This document shows positions 53,399 through 63,583 of a stretch of 64,000 nucleotides of DNA, piece by piece. The position numbers and the translations under genes are program-made. The stretch is from Gluconacetobacter entanii (GTDB taxonomy: Bacteria; Pseudomonadota; Alphaproteobacteria; Acetobacterales; Acetobacteraceae): NCBI RefSeq assembly GCF_003206495.1, contig NZ_NKUF01000004.1, positions 102,088 to 166,087 on the forward strand, written 5' to 3'. Within the stretch, counting starts at the first letter, position 1, and each line of letters opens with the position of its first letter. The notes under the pieces are model-generated. The model did not search any database and had not been told where the DNA came from. It saw only the letters and a list, made by a program, of their open reading frames with translations.

Positions 53399-55372
53399 TT
53401 GCGTTCTATCCTGTTTGCGGGCCTGTCAGGACTTGCCGTTCTTGTTGCGATGCATGCGGATGCCCGCGCGGCCGAGGTCGCCGCGCCACAACAGCTTCCC
53501 ATGCCGGCCCCGATCCCGTCCGCCCGGGATGTGCGCATGCCGGGCACCATTGCGCTGAAGGTCGATGGGACGGACATCGCGCGCCATATCTACACCGTGC
53601 ATGAAACGGTTCCCGTCGCGCCCGAACTGTCGGCCCATGGCGGGGATTTCATCGTCAGGTATCCGATGTGGATTCCGGGCCACCACTCCCCGACTGGCTC
53701 GATTACCGAATTTGCTGGCCTGTCGGTGCATGCGGGCGCGCAGACCGTGGCGTGGGTGCGTGATACCGTCGATATCAGCGCCTTTCACATCCCCGTTCCT
53801 GCCGGTGCGACAACGGTCACGCTGGATTTCCAGATCCTGACGCCGGTCTCCCCCGAGGTGGGGCGTGTGGTGATGACGCCGGACATGCTCAACGTGCAAT
53901 GGAACGCCGTCGCGCTCTATCCGGCAGGGTATTTCACCCGGGGCATTACCGTCTCGCCAACGCTGGTGCTGCCGCACGGGTGGCAGTACGGAACCGCGCT
54001 GCGCCCGCGTGCGGGGGCCACACCGGGCGACAGCGTCACGTTCCAGGACACGTCCTTTGACCGGCTTGTGGACTCCCCTGTCTTTGCCGGACATTATTTC
54101 CGGCGTTTTGACCTGACCCCACCGCATGGCGCGCCGGTCTCCCTTGATGTCGTGGCCGACCGGCCGGAGGAACTCGCTGCTACGGATGCGCAGGTGCAGG
54201 CGCATCGCAACCTTGTCGTACAGGCCAATGCGGTCTTTGGGTCCCATCATTACGAACATTATGACTTCCTGCTGGCCCTGACGGAAGAACTGGGCCGTAT
54301 CGGCCTGGAGCATCACCAGTCCAGCGAGAATAGCGGGCCGCGTGGATACTTTACGAAATGGGACAAGACCTTTCCCTTCCGCGATCTGCTGGCGCATGAA
54401 TACACCCATTCGTGGAATGGCAAATTCCGCCGGCCCGAAGACCTGTGGGCCGCGGATTTCAATACGCCCCATCGTGGGGCCCTGCTGTGGATCTATGAAG
54501 GGCAGACGCAGTACTGGGGCTATGTCCTTGCCGCGCGCAGTGGCCTGATGACGCCGCCGCAGGTGCTTGATGCGATCGCGCTGGTGGCCGCGACCTATGA
54601 CGGGCGCGCAGGCCGGTTGTGGCGGCCGCTGGTGGACACGACCAACGATCCGGTCATCGCACGACGCACGCCCCTGTCATGGCGCAGTTGGCAGCGTAGC
54701 GAGGATTACTATTCCGAAGGGCAACTGCTGTGGCTGGAGGTCGATACGCTGCTGCGTGACCTGTCGCACGGCCAGCATTCGCTGGATGACGTAGCAAGGC
54801 GGTTCTTTGGCGTTGATGATGGCAGCGTCGTGACCCACACCTACCGCCGCGAGGACATGATTGCCGCCCTGAATGCGGTCCAGCCCTATGACTGGGCCAA
54901 ATTCCTGCATGATCGCGTGGATGTCGTGACCCGTCATGCCCCGCTGGAGGGGCTGGCGCGTGGTGGCTATCGCCTGACCTACACGACGGAGCCTACGGCA
55001 TACCAGTCCGCGCGGGAGACGATACTGAAGATGCATGACTACAGCTTCTCCCTCGGGTTTTCCCTGAACCAGAAGGGCAAGCTGCTGAATGTCGAATGGA
55101 ACAGCCCCGCATGGCAGGCCGGCCTGACGATGGATGAAGAGGTCGTTGCGGTCAACGATCTCGCCTTCGATGCCGATACCCTGTCCGATGCGATCACGGC
55201 GGCCAGCGCGAATGGCGCCGCCCCGATCCGTCTGCTGGTGCGTGCGGGGGATCATTACAGGATGGTCTCCATTCACTATCATGGCGGGCTGCGATATCCG
55301 CGACTGGAACGTATCGCCAATACGCCCGACATGCTGGCCGATATCCTCAAGCCCCGCGTGGTTACGCCATGA
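53399..55372 (+). CDS. M61 family glycyl-aminopeptidase-like protease with PDZ domain
   Basis: A 657-residue exported protease. The signal peptide is LRSILFAGLSGLAVLVAMHADARA. A beta N-terminal domain follows, then the zinc motif HEYTH at residues 333-337 with the Glu in LLWIYEGQTQYWG, and a PDZ domain near the C-terminus (LGFSLNQKGKLLNVEWNSPA, WQAGLTMDEEVVAVN). I chose the TTG at 53399, eight bases after GGAG; an ATG at 53348 in the same frame would put 17 polar residues before the signal. The stop overlaps the ATG of the S9 gene (ATGA), so the two are translated together. Confidence 0.9.
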   Translation: MRSILFAGLSGLAVLVAMHADARAAEVAAPQQLPMPAPIPSARDVRMPGTIALKVDGTDIARHIYTVHETVPVAPELSAHGGDFIVRYPMWIPGHHSPTGSITEFAGLSVHAGAQTVAWVRDTVDISAFHIPVPAGATTVTLDFQILTPVSPEVGRVVMTPDMLNVQWNAVALYPAGYFTRGITVSPTLVLPHGWQYGTALRPRAGATPGDSVTFQDTSFDRLVDSPVFAGHYFRRFDLTPPHGAPVSLDVVADRPEELAATDAQVQAHRNLVVQANAVFGSHHYEHYDFLLALTEELGRIGLEHHQSSENSGPRGYFTKWDKTFPFRDLLAHEYTHSWNGKFRRPEDLWAADFNTPHRGALLWIYEGQTQYWGYVLAARSGLMTPPQVLDAIALVAATYDGRAGRLWRPLVDTTNDPVIARRTPLSWRSWQRSEDYYSEGQLLWLEVDTLLRDLSHGQHSLDDVARRFFGVDDGSVVTHTYRREDMIAALNAVQPYDWAKFLHDRVDVVTRHAPLEGLARGGYRLTYTTEPTAYQSARETILKMHDYSFSLGFSLNQKGKLLNVEWNSPAWQAGLTMDEEVVAVNDLAFDADTLSDAITAASANGAAPIRLLVRAGDHYRMVSIHYHGGLRYPRLERIANTPDMLADILKPRVVTP

Positions 55373-57570
55373 AGGTTACAACCAGACGGCTGCTGATGGG
55401 GGGTGTCCTGCTGCTTGGGGCATGGCAGGGCGTTGCGCGGGCCGACACGTCGCAATGTTTTGCCGACAGCGCGGCGACGCAGACCTATACGCTGGGGATT
55501 GCGCGCAATGCCGCGATCACCCCCGATGGCCGTGGGGTCATGTTCCTGCGCAGCGGCGCGCAGGATACGGCCCTGCAGTTGTGGTATCATGATATTGCCA
55601 CAGGCCAGGACACGGCGCTGACGCATGTCGCCAGCGCGAATGAACACCTGTCGGTGGAGGAAAAGGCCCGGCGGGAGCGTGCACGCCTGACGATGACCGG
55701 CGTGACCGCATTCGAGATGGCCGATGCCGGCACGACCGCCATCGCCAGTCAGGCCGGGCACCTACTGCGGATCAGCCTGTCCGATCATGCGGCGACGGCA
55801 TTGCCGGGGGATGACTGGGGTGCGCCGAGCCTGTCCCCCGACGGGCGTCATGTCGCGGCCGTCAAGGGCAATGACATCCACATCATCACACTGGCGACGG
55901 GAAAGGCGCATCGCCTGACCCATGGCGGCACGGCGGACCTGACCCATGGCGTGGCGGAATTCGCGGCGGCCGAGGAACTCGACCGGCATGAGGGCATGTG
56001 GTGGTCGCCCGACAGTCGTTTCCTTGTCTATGAGGAAGCGGACCTGTCCGGGGTGGAAAAACACTATATCGCCGACCCGGAAAATCCATCGACGCCTCCT
56101 GTCGCATTCCGCTATCCCAAGGCAGGCACACCCAATGCCAGGGTGCGTCTGGGCATCATAAGGCGCAGTGGCGGCGGGACACGGTGGATACGCTGGGACA
56201 GCACGCGTTACCCGTATGTCGTGCGCGTGGTCTGGTCAAAGGAGACCGGGCGCCTGTCGCTGGTGGTGATGGACCGTGCACAGGACGAGGAACATGTCCT
56301 GGACGTCAATCCCCATACGGGCCGGACGAAGGAACTGTTGTCCGAACATGATGCCGCATGGGTCAATATTGCCCCCACGGCACGGACGACGGGCCTTGCC
56401 CTGCCCTACTGGATGAAGGATGGGCAGCATTTCCTGTGGGCGTCGGAGCGCAGTGGCCAGTGGCAACTGGAGATGCGGCACGCGGATGGGACGCTGGACC
56501 ATGTCGTAACTCCCCCGACCCTGCCCTTTGCCTCGCTTGACGATGTCGATTTTGCAGGAAACACGATCACCTTCACCGCGACACCGGACCGGATGGGAAC
56601 GGCGGTATATCGTGCCGATCTGCGCACTGGGGTCGTCACCCCCCTGGCGACGGCGGCGGGACTGCATCAGGTGAACGTCACGCCCGGCCGCCATGACCAG
56701 TTCATCGACCGTTTCAACGCCGCGGACGGCAGCCTGCGCGTCCTGCTGCGTGGACGTGACGGGCAGGTCACGGGCAGCCTGCCTGATGTGGCGCGTGCAC
56801 TGCCGCCGTTCAACATGCAGTTCCTGACGATTGGGGCACAAGGGTATGACGCAATGGTCGTCCGGCCCGTCAATTTCCACCGTGGACAGCGCCTGCCGGT
56901 CATCCTGTCGGTCTATGCCGGGCCGGGATACAAGGAGGTGCTGCGCGCACCGCACATGCATGCGGAAAACCAGTGCCTGGCCAATCAGGGTTTCATTGTG
57001 GTCAGCCTTGACGGACGCGGGACGCCCGGCCGTAGCCGCGACTGGGAACGCGCCATACATGATGACCTTATTGACGCGCCGCTTGAGGATCAGGTTGCCG
57101 GTGTGACGGCACTGGGCAAGGCATTTCCGGAAATGGATATGAAGCGCGTCGGTGTTTATGGATGGTCGTTTGGCGGCTATTTCACGGCCATGGCGGTCAT
57201 GCGGCATCCCGAACTGTTCCGTGCGGGTGTGGCGGGTGCTCCGCCGGTCGATTTTTCCGATTATGATACCGCCTATACCGAACGCTACCTTGGTCTTCCC
57301 GATCAGGATGTCTCGGGCTACCGCACCAGTAACGTGCTGACCTATGCGTCCGGCCTGTCGCGTCCGCTACTGCTGATCCACGGGGTGACCGACGACAATG
57401 TCTATTTCATCAATACCCTGAAACTGACACGGGCTTTGGTGACGGCAGGGCGGCCGTATGACCTCATGCTGCTGCCGGGAACGCACATGCTGTCTGATCC
57501 AACGCTGCGTTCGCATGTGGCGATCGCCCGCATGCAGTATCTGAAAGATCACCTGTCCAGCGGCAGGTAG
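55369..57570 (+). CDS. S9 family dipeptidyl peptidase IV-like serine protease, exported
   Basis: A 733-residue prolyl-oligopeptidase-family enzyme that should remove N-terminal dipeptides, often X-Pro. A signal peptide (LLMGGVLLLGAWQGVARA) precedes the beta-propeller domain, which has the acidic EELDRHEGMWWSPDS stretch that in DPP-IV anchors the substrate amino group. The hydrolase domain carries Ser600 (GWSFGGY), Asp675 or 676 (GVTDDNVYF) and His706 (GTHML). It is coupled to the M61 gene by a four-base overlap. A hairpin follows the stop. Confidence 0.93.
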   Translation: MKVTTRRLLMGGVLLLGAWQGVARADTSQCFADSAATQTYTLGIARNAAITPDGRGVMFLRSGAQDTALQLWYHDIATGQDTALTHVASANEHLSVEEKARRERARLTMTGVTAFEMADAGTTAIASQAGHLLRISLSDHAATALPGDDWGAPSLSPDGRHVAAVKGNDIHIITLATGKAHRLTHGGTADLTHGVAEFAAAEELDRHEGMWWSPDSRFLVYEEADLSGVEKHYIADPENPSTPPVAFRYPKAGTPNARVRLGIIRRSGGGTRWIRWDSTRYPYVVRVVWSKETGRLSLVVMDRAQDEEHVLDVNPHTGRTKELLSEHDAAWVNIAPTARTTGLALPYWMKDGQHFLWASERSGQWQLEMRHADGTLDHVVTPPTLPFASLDDVDFAGNTITFTATPDRMGTAVYRADLRTGVVTPLATAAGLHQVNVTPGRHDQFIDRFNAADGSLRVLLRGRDGQVTGSLPDVARALPPFNMQFLTIGAQGYDAMVVRPVNFHRGQRLPVILSVYAGPGYKEVLRAPHMHAENQCLANQGFIVVSLDGRGTPGRSRDWERAIHDDLIDAPLEDQVAGVTALGKAFPEMDMKRVGVYGWSFGGYFTAMAVMRHPELFRAGVAGAPPVDFSDYDTAYTERYLGLPDQDVSGYRTSNVLTYASGLSRPLLLIHGVTDDNVYFINTLKLTRALVTAGRPYDLMLLPGTHMLSDPTLRSHVAIARMQYLKDHLSSGR

Positions 57571-57576
57571 CCGCAT

Positions 57577-57612
57577 GGTCCCGGCTTGCACGACTGCATG
57601 CATGCCGGGACC
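57577..57612 (+). terminator. Hairpin after the S9 peptidase gene
   Basis: GGTCCCGGC (57577-57585) pairs perfectly with GCCGGGACC (57604-57612) seven bases past the stop. No long T run follows, so it may be a partly rho-dependent end. Confidence 0.6.
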
Positions 57613-57689
57613 TATGGGTGGTTTTGGGAAAATATTTCATGAAAAGTTAAAAGTTTTCGGGTGCCGCCTTTTTTTAAAAGACAGTGTTC

Positions 57690-57727
57690 TTCGAAGCTTT
57701 TTGAAAAAAGCTTCACCAAAAACTTTT
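57690..57727 (-). repeat. Intergenic palindromic repeat, copy 2 (hairpin A)
   Basis: The exact reverse complement of the 38-base unit at 9914-9951. Just to its left, 57651-57670 matches one arm of hairpin B (22200-22219), so this copy looks like a composite of the two hairpins. It lies between the converging S9 and efflux genes. Confidence 0.8.
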
Positions 57728-57754
57728 AAATGTTACCGGCCTTTCTGGCACGGC

Positions 57755-59248
57755 TTATCCTTGCTTGCCCGGATTCTTGGTGGCAGGGGCCGTGTTCTGG
57801 ACCGTTTTTTCGGTCCATCCGCCACCAAGCGCGCGATAAAGCGTGACAAGGTTCTGGTATTTCGAGACCAGCACGAAGATCTGCCACTGTTGCGCCTGAT
57901 AGAGTGAGCGCTGGGATTCCAGGGAGGTCAGGTAGGAATCCGTTCCGGCCTCATACCGCATTTTGGCCAGGCGATAGGCATCGGCCGAAGATGTGACCAG
58001 CTTGTCCACCTGTTCGCCTTCATCATGGTACGCCGCGCGCGCCGCCAGGGCGTCAGCGACTTCGCGGAAAGCGGTCTGGACCGTTTTTTCATAGGCCGCA
58101 ACCTTGACGTTACGCATGGCGCGCGACGCCTTCAGGTTGCCGCTGTTCTGCCCCCAGCTCAGCAGTGGTACCTGCAACTGCGGGGAAACGCCCCATGTGG
58201 TCGCAGCCGACGTGAACAGTCGATGCGGCTGCAGGCTGCTGATCCCGTCGGACGCGGTCAGGGTGATGCGGGGATAGAACGCTGCCTTGGCCGCGCCGAT
58301 ATCGGCATTTGCAGCCTTCAGGTCATGTTCCGCCGAAATGATGTCCGGGCGGTGTTCCAGCACATCGGACGGCAGGCCGGGCGGCAGGTCACGCAGGACG
58401 GTCTGCTGCCCGAAGGGGCTTGCAGGCGGCAGGTTGTCGGGGATCGGCGCACCGATCAGCAGCGTGATGAGGTTTTTGTCCTGCTCCACATGACGCCGGG
58501 AATCCGCGGCGAACGCAGCACTCTGTTCCACCTGTGTTTCAGCCTGCCGCAGGGTAAGCTGATCCGCCTCGCCATGTTCGAACTTGGCGCGGGTCATGTC
58601 GAGCGTCGCCTGCTGCGATGCCTGTGTCGCCTCGGACAGGTGCAGCGCCTGTTCATCCCCGAGCCATGAGATATAGGCGTTGGCAACCTGCGAAATCACG
58701 CTGATCAGCATGGCGCGGGCATTTTCACGCTGCATCAGCGCATGTTCCGCGGCTTCACGCGACAGGCTGCGGATGCGTCCGAACAGGTCGATTTCGTACG
58801 ACGAAAAGCCAATGCCCATATTGAAGTATTTGAACAGGGGCGGATTGGCCTGCGCATCGAGACCCGGCGCAAAGCTCAGGCCAGCGGCGCTGGACGGGCC
58901 CTGGAACATGGCCCCGCCATTGCCGCCAATCTGCGGGAACAGGCCGGCATGCTGGATGTCGAACTGTCCCTGCGCGCGGCGGATATTGGCGGCCGCTTCA
59001 CGCAGGTCGCGGTTGTCACGGATGGCAATGGCGATCAATGCCTTCAGCCGTGCATCCGTAAAGAACTCCGACCAGCCAAGGTTGGCTGCCAGCGTGTTCT
59101 CCCCCACCGCCTGGCTGTCCCCGCCATAGGTCGGCCAGTTCTGGGACACCGGGGCAGCCGGGCGCTTGTAATGTGGGATCATGGTGCAGCCCGCCAGCAG
59201 CGCTGCCGCGGTGCCGAGGGCCAGACCATGGAGGGAAGAGCGTTTCAT
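57755..59248 (-). CDS. Outer-membrane efflux lipoprotein (NodT/OprM family)
   Basis: A 497-residue channel of the TolC superfamily that links the RND pump to the outside. A lipoprotein signal ends in LLAGC (Cys21), followed by TMIPHYKRPAAPVSQNW, the normal OprM-type start, and two repeats of long coiled coils (AAANIRRAQGQFDIQ; ESQRSLYQAQQ). Its ATG overlaps the pump stop by one base (TGATG). It is the last gene of the efflux operon. Confidence 0.94.
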   Translation of the reverse strand: MKRSSLHGLALGTAAALLAGCTMIPHYKRPAAPVSQNWPTYGGDSQAVGENTLAANLGWSEFFTDARLKALIAIAIRDNRDLREAAANIRRAQGQFDIQHAGLFPQIGGNGGAMFQGPSSAAGLSFAPGLDAQANPPLFKYFNMGIGFSSYEIDLFGRIRSLSREAAEHALMQRENARAMLISVISQVANAYISWLGDEQALHLSEATQASQQATLDMTRAKFEHGEADQLTLRQAETQVEQSAAFAADSRRHVEQDKNLITLLIGAPIPDNLPPASPFGQQTVLRDLPPGLPSDVLEHRPDIISAEHDLKAANADIGAAKAAFYPRITLTASDGISSLQPHRLFTSAATTWGVSPQLQVPLLSWGQNSGNLKASRAMRNVKVAAYEKTVQTAFREVADALAARAAYHDEGEQVDKLVTSSADAYRLAKMRYEAGTDSYLTSLESQRSLYQAQQWQIFVLVSKYQNLVTLYRALGGGWTEKTVQNTAPATKNPGKQG

Positions 59249-62200
59249 CAGTGGTCTCCCCCCGGGATTTCAGGGGCTGGTGTGGTGGGTTGTTGCGCGC
59301 GTTCGCTCATGCGGCGCACCTTGAACAGGCGCAGGACCACGACAAAGAACAGCGGCACGAAATAGACTGCCAGCAATGTCGCCGTCAGCATGCCGCCGAC
59401 AACGGCGGTGCCAATGGCCACACGTGCGGCCGACCCCGCGCCGGTCGCAATCGCCAGCGGGAAGACGCCGACCACGAAGGCGATCGAGGTCATCAGGATG
59501 GGACGCAGGCGTTCGCGTCCCGCCTCCATCACCGACTCTTCGAGTGACCTGCCCTGTTCGAAGAAGGCCTTGGCGAATTCCACGATCAGGATGGCGTTCT
59601 TGACCGCCAGCCCCACGGTGGTCAGCAGCCCCACCTGGAAATACACATCGTTGGCAAGCCCGCGCGACAGGGTCGCGGCAATCGCGCCCAGCACGCCAAG
59701 CGGAATCACCAGCAGCACGGCGAACGGGATGGCCCAGCTTTCATAAAGCGCGGCAAGGCACAGCAGGATGACGATAACGGCCAGTGCGTAAAGTGGCCCG
59801 GTGGACGAACCCGATGCCATCTGTTCAAAGGACAGGCCGGTCCATTCATATCCGATACCTGATGGCAGCTTGGCCAGGATGTCTTTCATGGCCGCGATTG
59901 AATCGCCCGAGCTATAGCCGGCCGCAGGCTGCCCCAGGATTTCAAAGGAGTTGAGGCCGTTATAATCCTCCACCTTCTGCGGCCCCATGATCCATGTGCC
60001 GGACACAAAGGAATTGAACGGCACGAGGGAGCCGGTGATATTGCGGATATACCATTTGTTCAGGTCATCGGGGATCATGCGGGCGTCGGGTTCGCCCTGG
60101 ATATAGACCTGCTTCACACGGTCATCGCGCAGGAACTGGTTGACATAGATCGAACCCAGCGCGCCTTCGACCGTGGTGTTGATATCGGCAATGGTCAGGC
60201 CAAGCGCGTTTGCCTTCTCACGGTCGATGTCCAGATGGTACTGCGGGGCGTCCTCCATCCCGTTCGGGCGTACCGCGACAAGGCGGGGATCCTTGCTGGC
60301 CAGTCCCAGCACCATGTTGCGTGCGGCCAGCAGCTTGTCATGACCAAGATGGCCCCTGTCCTCCAGTTCGAGGTCGAAGCCGCTGGCGTTGCCCAGTTCC
60401 AGCACCGCAGGCGGATTGATGGCGAAGATCTGCGCCACTGGATCGGTCCAGAAATGCATCATGATGCGCATCGCGATCGCGGCGGAGGTCTGCGATGCCG
60501 CCGGACGTTCGTCCCAGTCCTTCAGGCGGATGAAGAACGCACCCGCCGTCTGTCCCTGCCCGGCGAAGTTGAAGCCGTTCATGGAATAGACGGATTCGAC
60601 ATTCTTCCCTTCGGTCTTGAGGATATAGTCCGCGACCTTGCGGTTGACTATGGCGGTCTGTTCCATCGGCGTGCCGGGGGGCATCGTGATCTGGCCGAAG
60701 ATCAGGCCCTGGTCCTCGTCCGGCAGGAAGCCCGCGGGAAGCCGCATGAACAGGAAGGCAACACCCGCCGTCACCACCGCAAAGGCCAGCATCCCGGCCC
60801 CGGCATGCCCGATGATGCGGGTCACGCCATTCATGTAACCATTGGTCATGCGCGTGAAATGGCGGTTGAACAAGCCTGCCAGCCCCTTGGTCTTTTCATG
60901 CGTGCCGGGCTTGAGCATCGTTGCGCACAGCGCCGGCGTGATGACCATGGCCACCAGCACCGACAGCCACATCGCCGCGACGATGGTGATGGAAAACTGG
61001 CGGTAGATCACCCCGGTCGAGCCGCTGAAGGCCGCCATCGGCAGGAACACCGCCGTCAGCACCAGCACGATGCCCACCAGCGCGCCGGAGATTTCGTCCA
61101 TCGACTGGCGCGATGCCTCCACAGGGGAGAGGTTCTTTTCCGTCATGACGCGTTCGACATTCTCGACCACGACGATCGCGTCATCCACCAGCAGGCCCAC
61201 CGCCAGCACCATGGCCAGCATGGTCAGCGTGTTGATCGAAAATCCCAGCGCCGCAAGGATGCCGAACGTCCCCAGAAGCACGATCGGGACCGCGATGGTG
61301 GGGATCAGGGTGGCGCGGAAATTCTGCAGGAAGATCAGCATCACCACGAACACAAGGGCGATCGCCTCCATCAGGGTGATGACGACTTCCTTGATCGACA
61401 GCACGATGAACGGTTCCGTATCGAGCGGATAGACCGTCTTCAGGCCGGGCGGAAAGAACTTCTCCAGTTCCGAAATCTGCGCACGCACCGCCGTTTCGGT
61501 CGTGAGCTGGTTGGCCCCGGGGGCGAGTTTCAGCGCCATGCCCGAGGCGGGCATGTTGTTGTAGAAGGAATTGGTATTATAGGTCTGCGGCCCCAGTTCC
61601 ACACGCGCGACATCGCGGATGCGCACCTGTGACCCGTCCTGCTGGACCTTGAGCAGGATCTTCTCGAATTCCTCGGTCGAGGTCAGGCGCGTGGGACCGA
61701 TGATGGTCGCATCCAGCCGTGCCCCCGCCTTTGCCGGAAGTCCGCCAAGTTCACCGGAGGAAACCTGGATGTTCTGCGACTGGATTGCGGCCTGCACGTC
61801 GCCCACCGTCAGGGCGTATTTGTACAGCTTGGACGGGTCGAGCCATATGCGCATCGCGTATTCGGAGCCGAACAGCGTATGGTCGCCCACGCCGGTCACG
61901 CGGCTGAGGGGATCGGAAATGTTCGATGCGACATAATCGGCGATGTCCGCGCCGCTCATGCTGTTGTCGGTGGAGATGAACGCGATCACCATCATGAAGT
62001 TCTTGACGGCCTTGGTGATGCTCAGCCCCTGTGCGGTGACTTCGGTCGGCAGCCGTGGCTGCGCAAGCTGCAGCTTGTTCTGCACCTGCACCTGCGCGAT
62101 GTCGGGGTTCGTCCCCTGTGCGAAGGTCAGGTCGATTTCCATCTGCCCCGACGCATAGGACTGCGCGGAGATGTATTCCAGATGGTCCAGCCCGAACATC

Positions 62201-62409
62201 TGCTGCAGGATGGGGCGCACGACCGTGTTGTTGACCGTATCGGCGGACGCTCCGGGATAGGTCACGCTGATGGCGATCTGTGGCGGCGCGATGGAGGGAT
62301 ACTGTGCGATCGGCAGGGAGAAGATCGACAGCCCGCCCACCAGCATGATGATGATGCCGATCACCCAGGCGAAGACCGGGCGATCGATGAAGAAACGCGA
62401 AAGGGACAT
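59248..62409 (-). CDS. RND (HAE1/AcrB-type) efflux pump
   Basis: A 1053-residue inner-membrane drug/proton antiporter with 12 transmembrane helices and two large periplasmic loops. The N-terminus MSLSRFFIDRPVFAWVI is typical, as are the proton-relay Asp pair in AVGLLVDDAIVVVENV (helix 4) and GFLPDEDQG at the start of the second loop. I chose the ATG at 62409. It follows the adaptor gene by four bases. Substrates could be antibiotics, solvents or phenolics; the sequence does not say which. Confidence 0.96.
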   Translation of the reverse strand: MSLSRFFIDRPVFAWVIGIIIMLVGGLSIFSLPIAQYPSIAPPQIAISVTYPGASADTVNNTVVRPILQQMFGLDHLEYISAQSYASGQMEIDLTFAQGTNPDIAQVQVQNKLQLAQPRLPTEVTAQGLSITKAVKNFMMVIAFISTDNSMSGADIADYVASNISDPLSRVTGVGDHTLFGSEYAMRIWLDPSKLYKYALTVGDVQAAIQSQNIQVSSGELGGLPAKAGARLDATIIGPTRLTSTEEFEKILLKVQQDGSQVRIRDVARVELGPQTYNTNSFYNNMPASGMALKLAPGANQLTTETAVRAQISELEKFFPPGLKTVYPLDTEPFIVLSIKEVVITLMEAIALVFVVMLIFLQNFRATLIPTIAVPIVLLGTFGILAALGFSINTLTMLAMVLAVGLLVDDAIVVVENVERVMTEKNLSPVEASRQSMDEISGALVGIVLVLTAVFLPMAAFSGSTGVIYRQFSITIVAAMWLSVLVAMVITPALCATMLKPGTHEKTKGLAGLFNRHFTRMTNGYMNGVTRIIGHAGAGMLAFAVVTAGVAFLFMRLPAGFLPDEDQGLIFGQITMPPGTPMEQTAIVNRKVADYILKTEGKNVESVYSMNGFNFAGQGQTAGAFFIRLKDWDERPAASQTSAAIAMRIMMHFWTDPVAQIFAINPPAVLELGNASGFDLELEDRGHLGHDKLLAARNMVLGLASKDPRLVAVRPNGMEDAPQYHLDIDREKANALGLTIADINTTVEGALGSIYVNQFLRDDRVKQVYIQGEPDARMIPDDLNKWYIRNITGSLVPFNSFVSGTWIMGPQKVEDYNGLNSFEILGQPAAGYSSGDSIAAMKDILAKLPSGIGYEWTGLSFEQMASGSSTGPLYALAVIVILLCLAALYESWAIPFAVLLVIPLGVLGAIAATLSRGLANDVYFQVGLLTTVGLAVKNAILIVEFAKAFFEQGRSLEESVMEAGRERLRPILMTSIAFVVGVFPLAIATGAGSAARVAIGTAVVGGMLTATLLAVYFVPLFFVVVLRLFKVRRMSERAQQPTTPAPEIPGGDH

Positions 62410-62413
62410 GTTC

Positions 62414-63562
62414 TTACCCTGCCTTGCCCGCAGGCTGGGCCTCGACGGGGGTGACGGTCGCACCCGGATGGATTTTCTGCACGCCCACGGTCACGACCCG
62501 CTCCCCGCTCTTGAGGCCGTCTGTCACCAGCCAGTTGGTGCCGATGGCCTGCGAGGTCTGGATCTGGCGCAGGTTCACCTTGTTATCCTGGTCCACGACC
62601 CAGGCCTGCGGGTCGCCATGGGAATTGCGGCTGACGGCTTCCTGCGGCACCAGCAGCGCCTGCGGGTCCGTCCCTTCGGTCAGTTGCGCATGCACGTACA
62701 TTCCCGGCAGCAGCAGCTTGTCCGGGTTGGGCATGATCGCGCGCACCACGACGGTGGCGGTCGCTTCATCGACGTTGACTTCGGAAAATTCCATGCGGCC
62801 GGCATGTTCGTATGTCGTGCCGTCCTCCAGTTGCAGGGAGATGCTTGCCGCATTGTCCCCTTCGCGCTGCAGGCGGCCCTGCGCCAGTTCACGGCGGAAC
62901 CGCAGCAGTTCGGTGGCAGGCAGGTTCACGTCAACATAGATCGGGTCAAGGCGCGTGACGATCGCGACATTGTTGCTCTGGTTCGCGATCGCCAGCGCGC
63001 CGACCGTCAGGATCGAACGCCCGATCCGCCCGCTGATGGGGGCGTTCATCTTGGTGTAGCCAAGGTCCACGGCGGCACGTTCCACCTGTCCCTGCGCAGT
63101 CAGGATTTCGCCCTGCGCTTCCTTCTCCGCAGCCAGGGCGTCATCATAATCCTGCTGGCTGACGGCATGGGCGCGCACCAACTGGCCATAGCGGGTCAGT
63201 TTCGCACGGGCCGTCATTTCGGCCGCCTGCGCGCGGACAAGCTGGCCCTTTGCCGAATCATAGGCCGCCTGGTACGGGGCCGCATAGATCTGGTACAGTT
63301 GCTGCCCCGACTTGACATCGGTGCCTTCGGTAAACAGCCGCTGTTCGATCACGCCGCTGACCTGTGGACGGACCTGTGCTATTTCAAAGGCTTCCGTGCG
63401 GCCGGGCAGGCTGGTGTGGATTTCAACGGGCTGCGCCCTGAGTGTCACCACACTGACCTGCTGTGGCGGCATCGCCGGGGGCGCCGCCTTGCGATTGCAG
63501 CCCGCCAGCGCCAGAAGAACAGCAACCGGGGCGATGGCCTGAAAATAGTAATGGCTTTTCAC
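62414..63562 (-). CDS. Efflux adaptor (membrane fusion protein), lipoprotein
   Basis: A 382-residue AcrA/MexA-type adaptor. The signal ends in lipobox LAGC (Cys22). The lipoyl half-motifs surround a coiled-coil hairpin (KGQLVRAQAAEMTARAKL through EKEAQGEILTAQGQVERA), then the barrel and membrane-proximal domains. The start is GTG at 63562, with AAGG eight bases upstream. It is the first gene of the operon. An IS5-family element ends about 20 bases upstream, so the native promoter and any regulator may have been moved or replaced. Confidence 0.94.
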   Translation of the reverse strand: MKSHYYFQAIAPVAVLLALAGCNRKAAPPAMPPQQVSVVTLRAQPVEIHTSLPGRTEAFEIAQVRPQVSGVIEQRLFTEGTDVKSGQQLYQIYAAPYQAAYDSAKGQLVRAQAAEMTARAKLTRYGQLVRAHAVSQQDYDDALAAEKEAQGEILTAQGQVERAAVDLGYTKMNAPISGRIGRSILTVGALAIANQSNNVAIVTRLDPIYVDVNLPATELLRFRRELAQGRLQREGDNAASISLQLEDGTTYEHAGRMEFSEVNVDEATATVVVRAIMPNPDKLLLPGMYVHAQLTEGTDPQALLVPQEAVSRNSHGDPQAWVVDQDNKVNLRQIQTSQAIGTNWLVTDGLKSGERVVTVGVQKIHPGATVTPVEAQPAGKAG

Positions 63563-63583
63563 AATCTTGACCTTGCCTTTACA

